Shown: in pieces, positions 63,414 through 64,000 of the stretch
Layout of the letters: every line of letters starts with the position of its first letter
How positions within the stretch are numbered: position 1 is the stretch's first letter
Assembly: GCA_013822735.1 (NCBI GenBank)
Contig: PNKZ01000013.1
Coordinates: 1-64,000 of the forward strand
DNA length: 64,000 nucleotides
DNA from: Pirellula sp.
GTDB taxonomy: Bacteria; Planctomycetota; Planctomycetia; Pirellulales; PNKZ01
Direction: 5' to 3'
Position numbers and translations under genes: made by a program
Notes under the pieces: generated by a model
The model's database searches: none
The model's input: the letters and a program-made list of their open reading frames with translations, nothing else
Told to the model about the DNA's origin: nothing

Positions 63414-64000
63414 TTAGATCAATGTGATGCTGGTCAGCACCGGTGCGGCGAGGGCCGCTCCGGAGTTGCCGTTCGTGAGCGCATCCAGCACGTCGGTTCC
63501 TCCTTCACCGTTGATCTTGACCAACGTGTTAAACGTCGAGGTGGCCGCCACGACGAAATCGTCGCCCGCGCCCAACTTCACGTCCACCGTATCCGCCTCA
63601 AAAGTCGTGAGGTTCACAAGGTCGGTCCCCTTACCGGAGACGAACGTCAACTTCCCGAACGTCGAGCCGGTGCTGTTAACGGTATTGTCACCGTCGCCGA
63701 CTTTTACATTCGCCGTGGTCGCCAACAAACTGTTCAACACGAGAATGTCGCGGCCGGAACCGGTCTCGATAATGAGGCTCGTCAACGCCGTCGTACCGGC
63801 TACTTTCGCGACGGTGTCGAGGTTGATGTAGTTATCACCATTGCCGAGTTTCAAGGTCAGCTTATCCGCGGTGACCCCGGTAGCGGTAACACCGTCGTTG
63901 CCCTTGCCGGACGTGACCGAAATGTCCTTCGCGACATTAACGGTATCCAAGCTCAAGTTGCCGTTGTATTCGCCAAGATCCACGGACAGACTTCCCGCGC
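63414..64000 (-). CDS. GxGxD-repeat protein, 3' end (partial)
   Basis: The frame is open to the window edge; ~195 residues are seen. They form about seven imperfect ~21-residue units, each with hydrophobic strand residues, then G-x-G-x-D/N and another strand: TSGKGNDGV, LGNGDNYI, TGSGRDIL, VGDGDNTV, VSGKGTDLV, LGAGDDFVV, NGEGGTDVL. This resembles RTX-like or beta-roll/beta-helix calcium-binding repeats. It ends in a short non-repeat tail (ALAAPVLTSITLI). Planctomycetes make very large surface proteins of this kind. As the neighbour of the export operon it is a candidate cargo; a separate terminator lies between them. Confidence 0.8.
   Translation of the reverse strand, partial: AGSLSVDLGEYNGNLSLDTVNVAKDISVTSGKGNDGVTATGVTADKLTLKLGNGDNYINLDTVAKVAGTTALTSLIIETGSGRDILVLNSLLATTANVKVGDGDNTVNSTGSTFGKLTFVSGKGTDLVNLTTFEADTVDVKLGAGDDFVVAATSTFNTLVKINGEGGTDVLDALTNGNSGAALAAPVLTSITLI

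Noticed and set aside
1-64000. Mobile elements, tRNA and rRNA genes
   Set aside because: I looked for transposase-like proteins, terminal inverted repeats and cloverleaf or rRNA signatures and saw none that could be supported.

Overview
The window looks like chromosomal DNA of a planctomycete, probably of the Pirellulales. Coding density is moderate, GC is high with G/C-rich third positions, and GTG/TTG starts are frequent. Family content also points there: an M50-HlyD/GAF-HlyD cassette, O-antigen ligase-TPR proteins, a cytochrome-metallophosphatase fusion, many FkbM methyltransferases, and small conserved proteins with no assigned function. This placement is inferred from gene content; no rRNA or tRNA gene was seen.

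Region 1 (1-20.8 kb, all + strand) is a surface-glycan locus. It opens with the end of a Wzt-like ABC ATPase. Next come methyltransferases, three family-2 and six family-4 type glycosyltransferases, an FkbM methyltransferase, an asparagine-synthase-type amidotransferase, a zinc-ribbon methyltransferase and a membrane acyltransferase. It ends with a GT-C-like membrane protein, a UbiA-type phosphoribosyltransferase and a divergent PAP2 phosphatase. Many genes overlap by 4 nt (ATGA/GTGA). The last three genes suggest a polyprenyl-phospho-pentose donor made and used on the spot.

Region 2 (21.2-27.8 kb, - strand) has an O-antigen ligase/TPR protein, a secreted protein with a Gly/Ala-rich tail, and a compact trio of conserved hypothetical genes (zinc ribbon, 161-aa protein, lipoprotein).

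Region 3 (28-33.1 kb, + strand) holds proS, a DUF4416 gene, a lipoprotein joining a metallophosphatase-like domain to a tetraheme cytochrome, and an FkbM methyltransferase. Region 4 (33.2-41.6 kb, - strand) holds a methyltransferase, yebC, a large TPR protein, two more FkbM methyltransferases (one apparently frameshifted), a glycosyltransferase and a secreted hypothetical protein.

Region 5 (41.9-52.2 kb) has a TadG-like vWA protein, an ABC exporter, a cytochrome c'-like protein, and a four-gene ABC importer operon of the TrpXYZ type. That operon is unusual: its binding protein is a tandem fusion and it carries a STAS-domain gene. A specialised NusG paralog and a BON protein follow.

Region 6 (52.4-64 kb, - strand) has serA, a TPR lipoprotein and a small charged protein. 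It ends with a tight four-gene operon: GAF-HlyD fusion, HlyD adaptor, M50-peptidase/PqqD-like/HlyD chimera, and a shortened SecA paralog. Just upstream lies the end of a large GxGxD-repeat protein. I read this as a candidate dedicated export system, and it is the most interesting part of the window.
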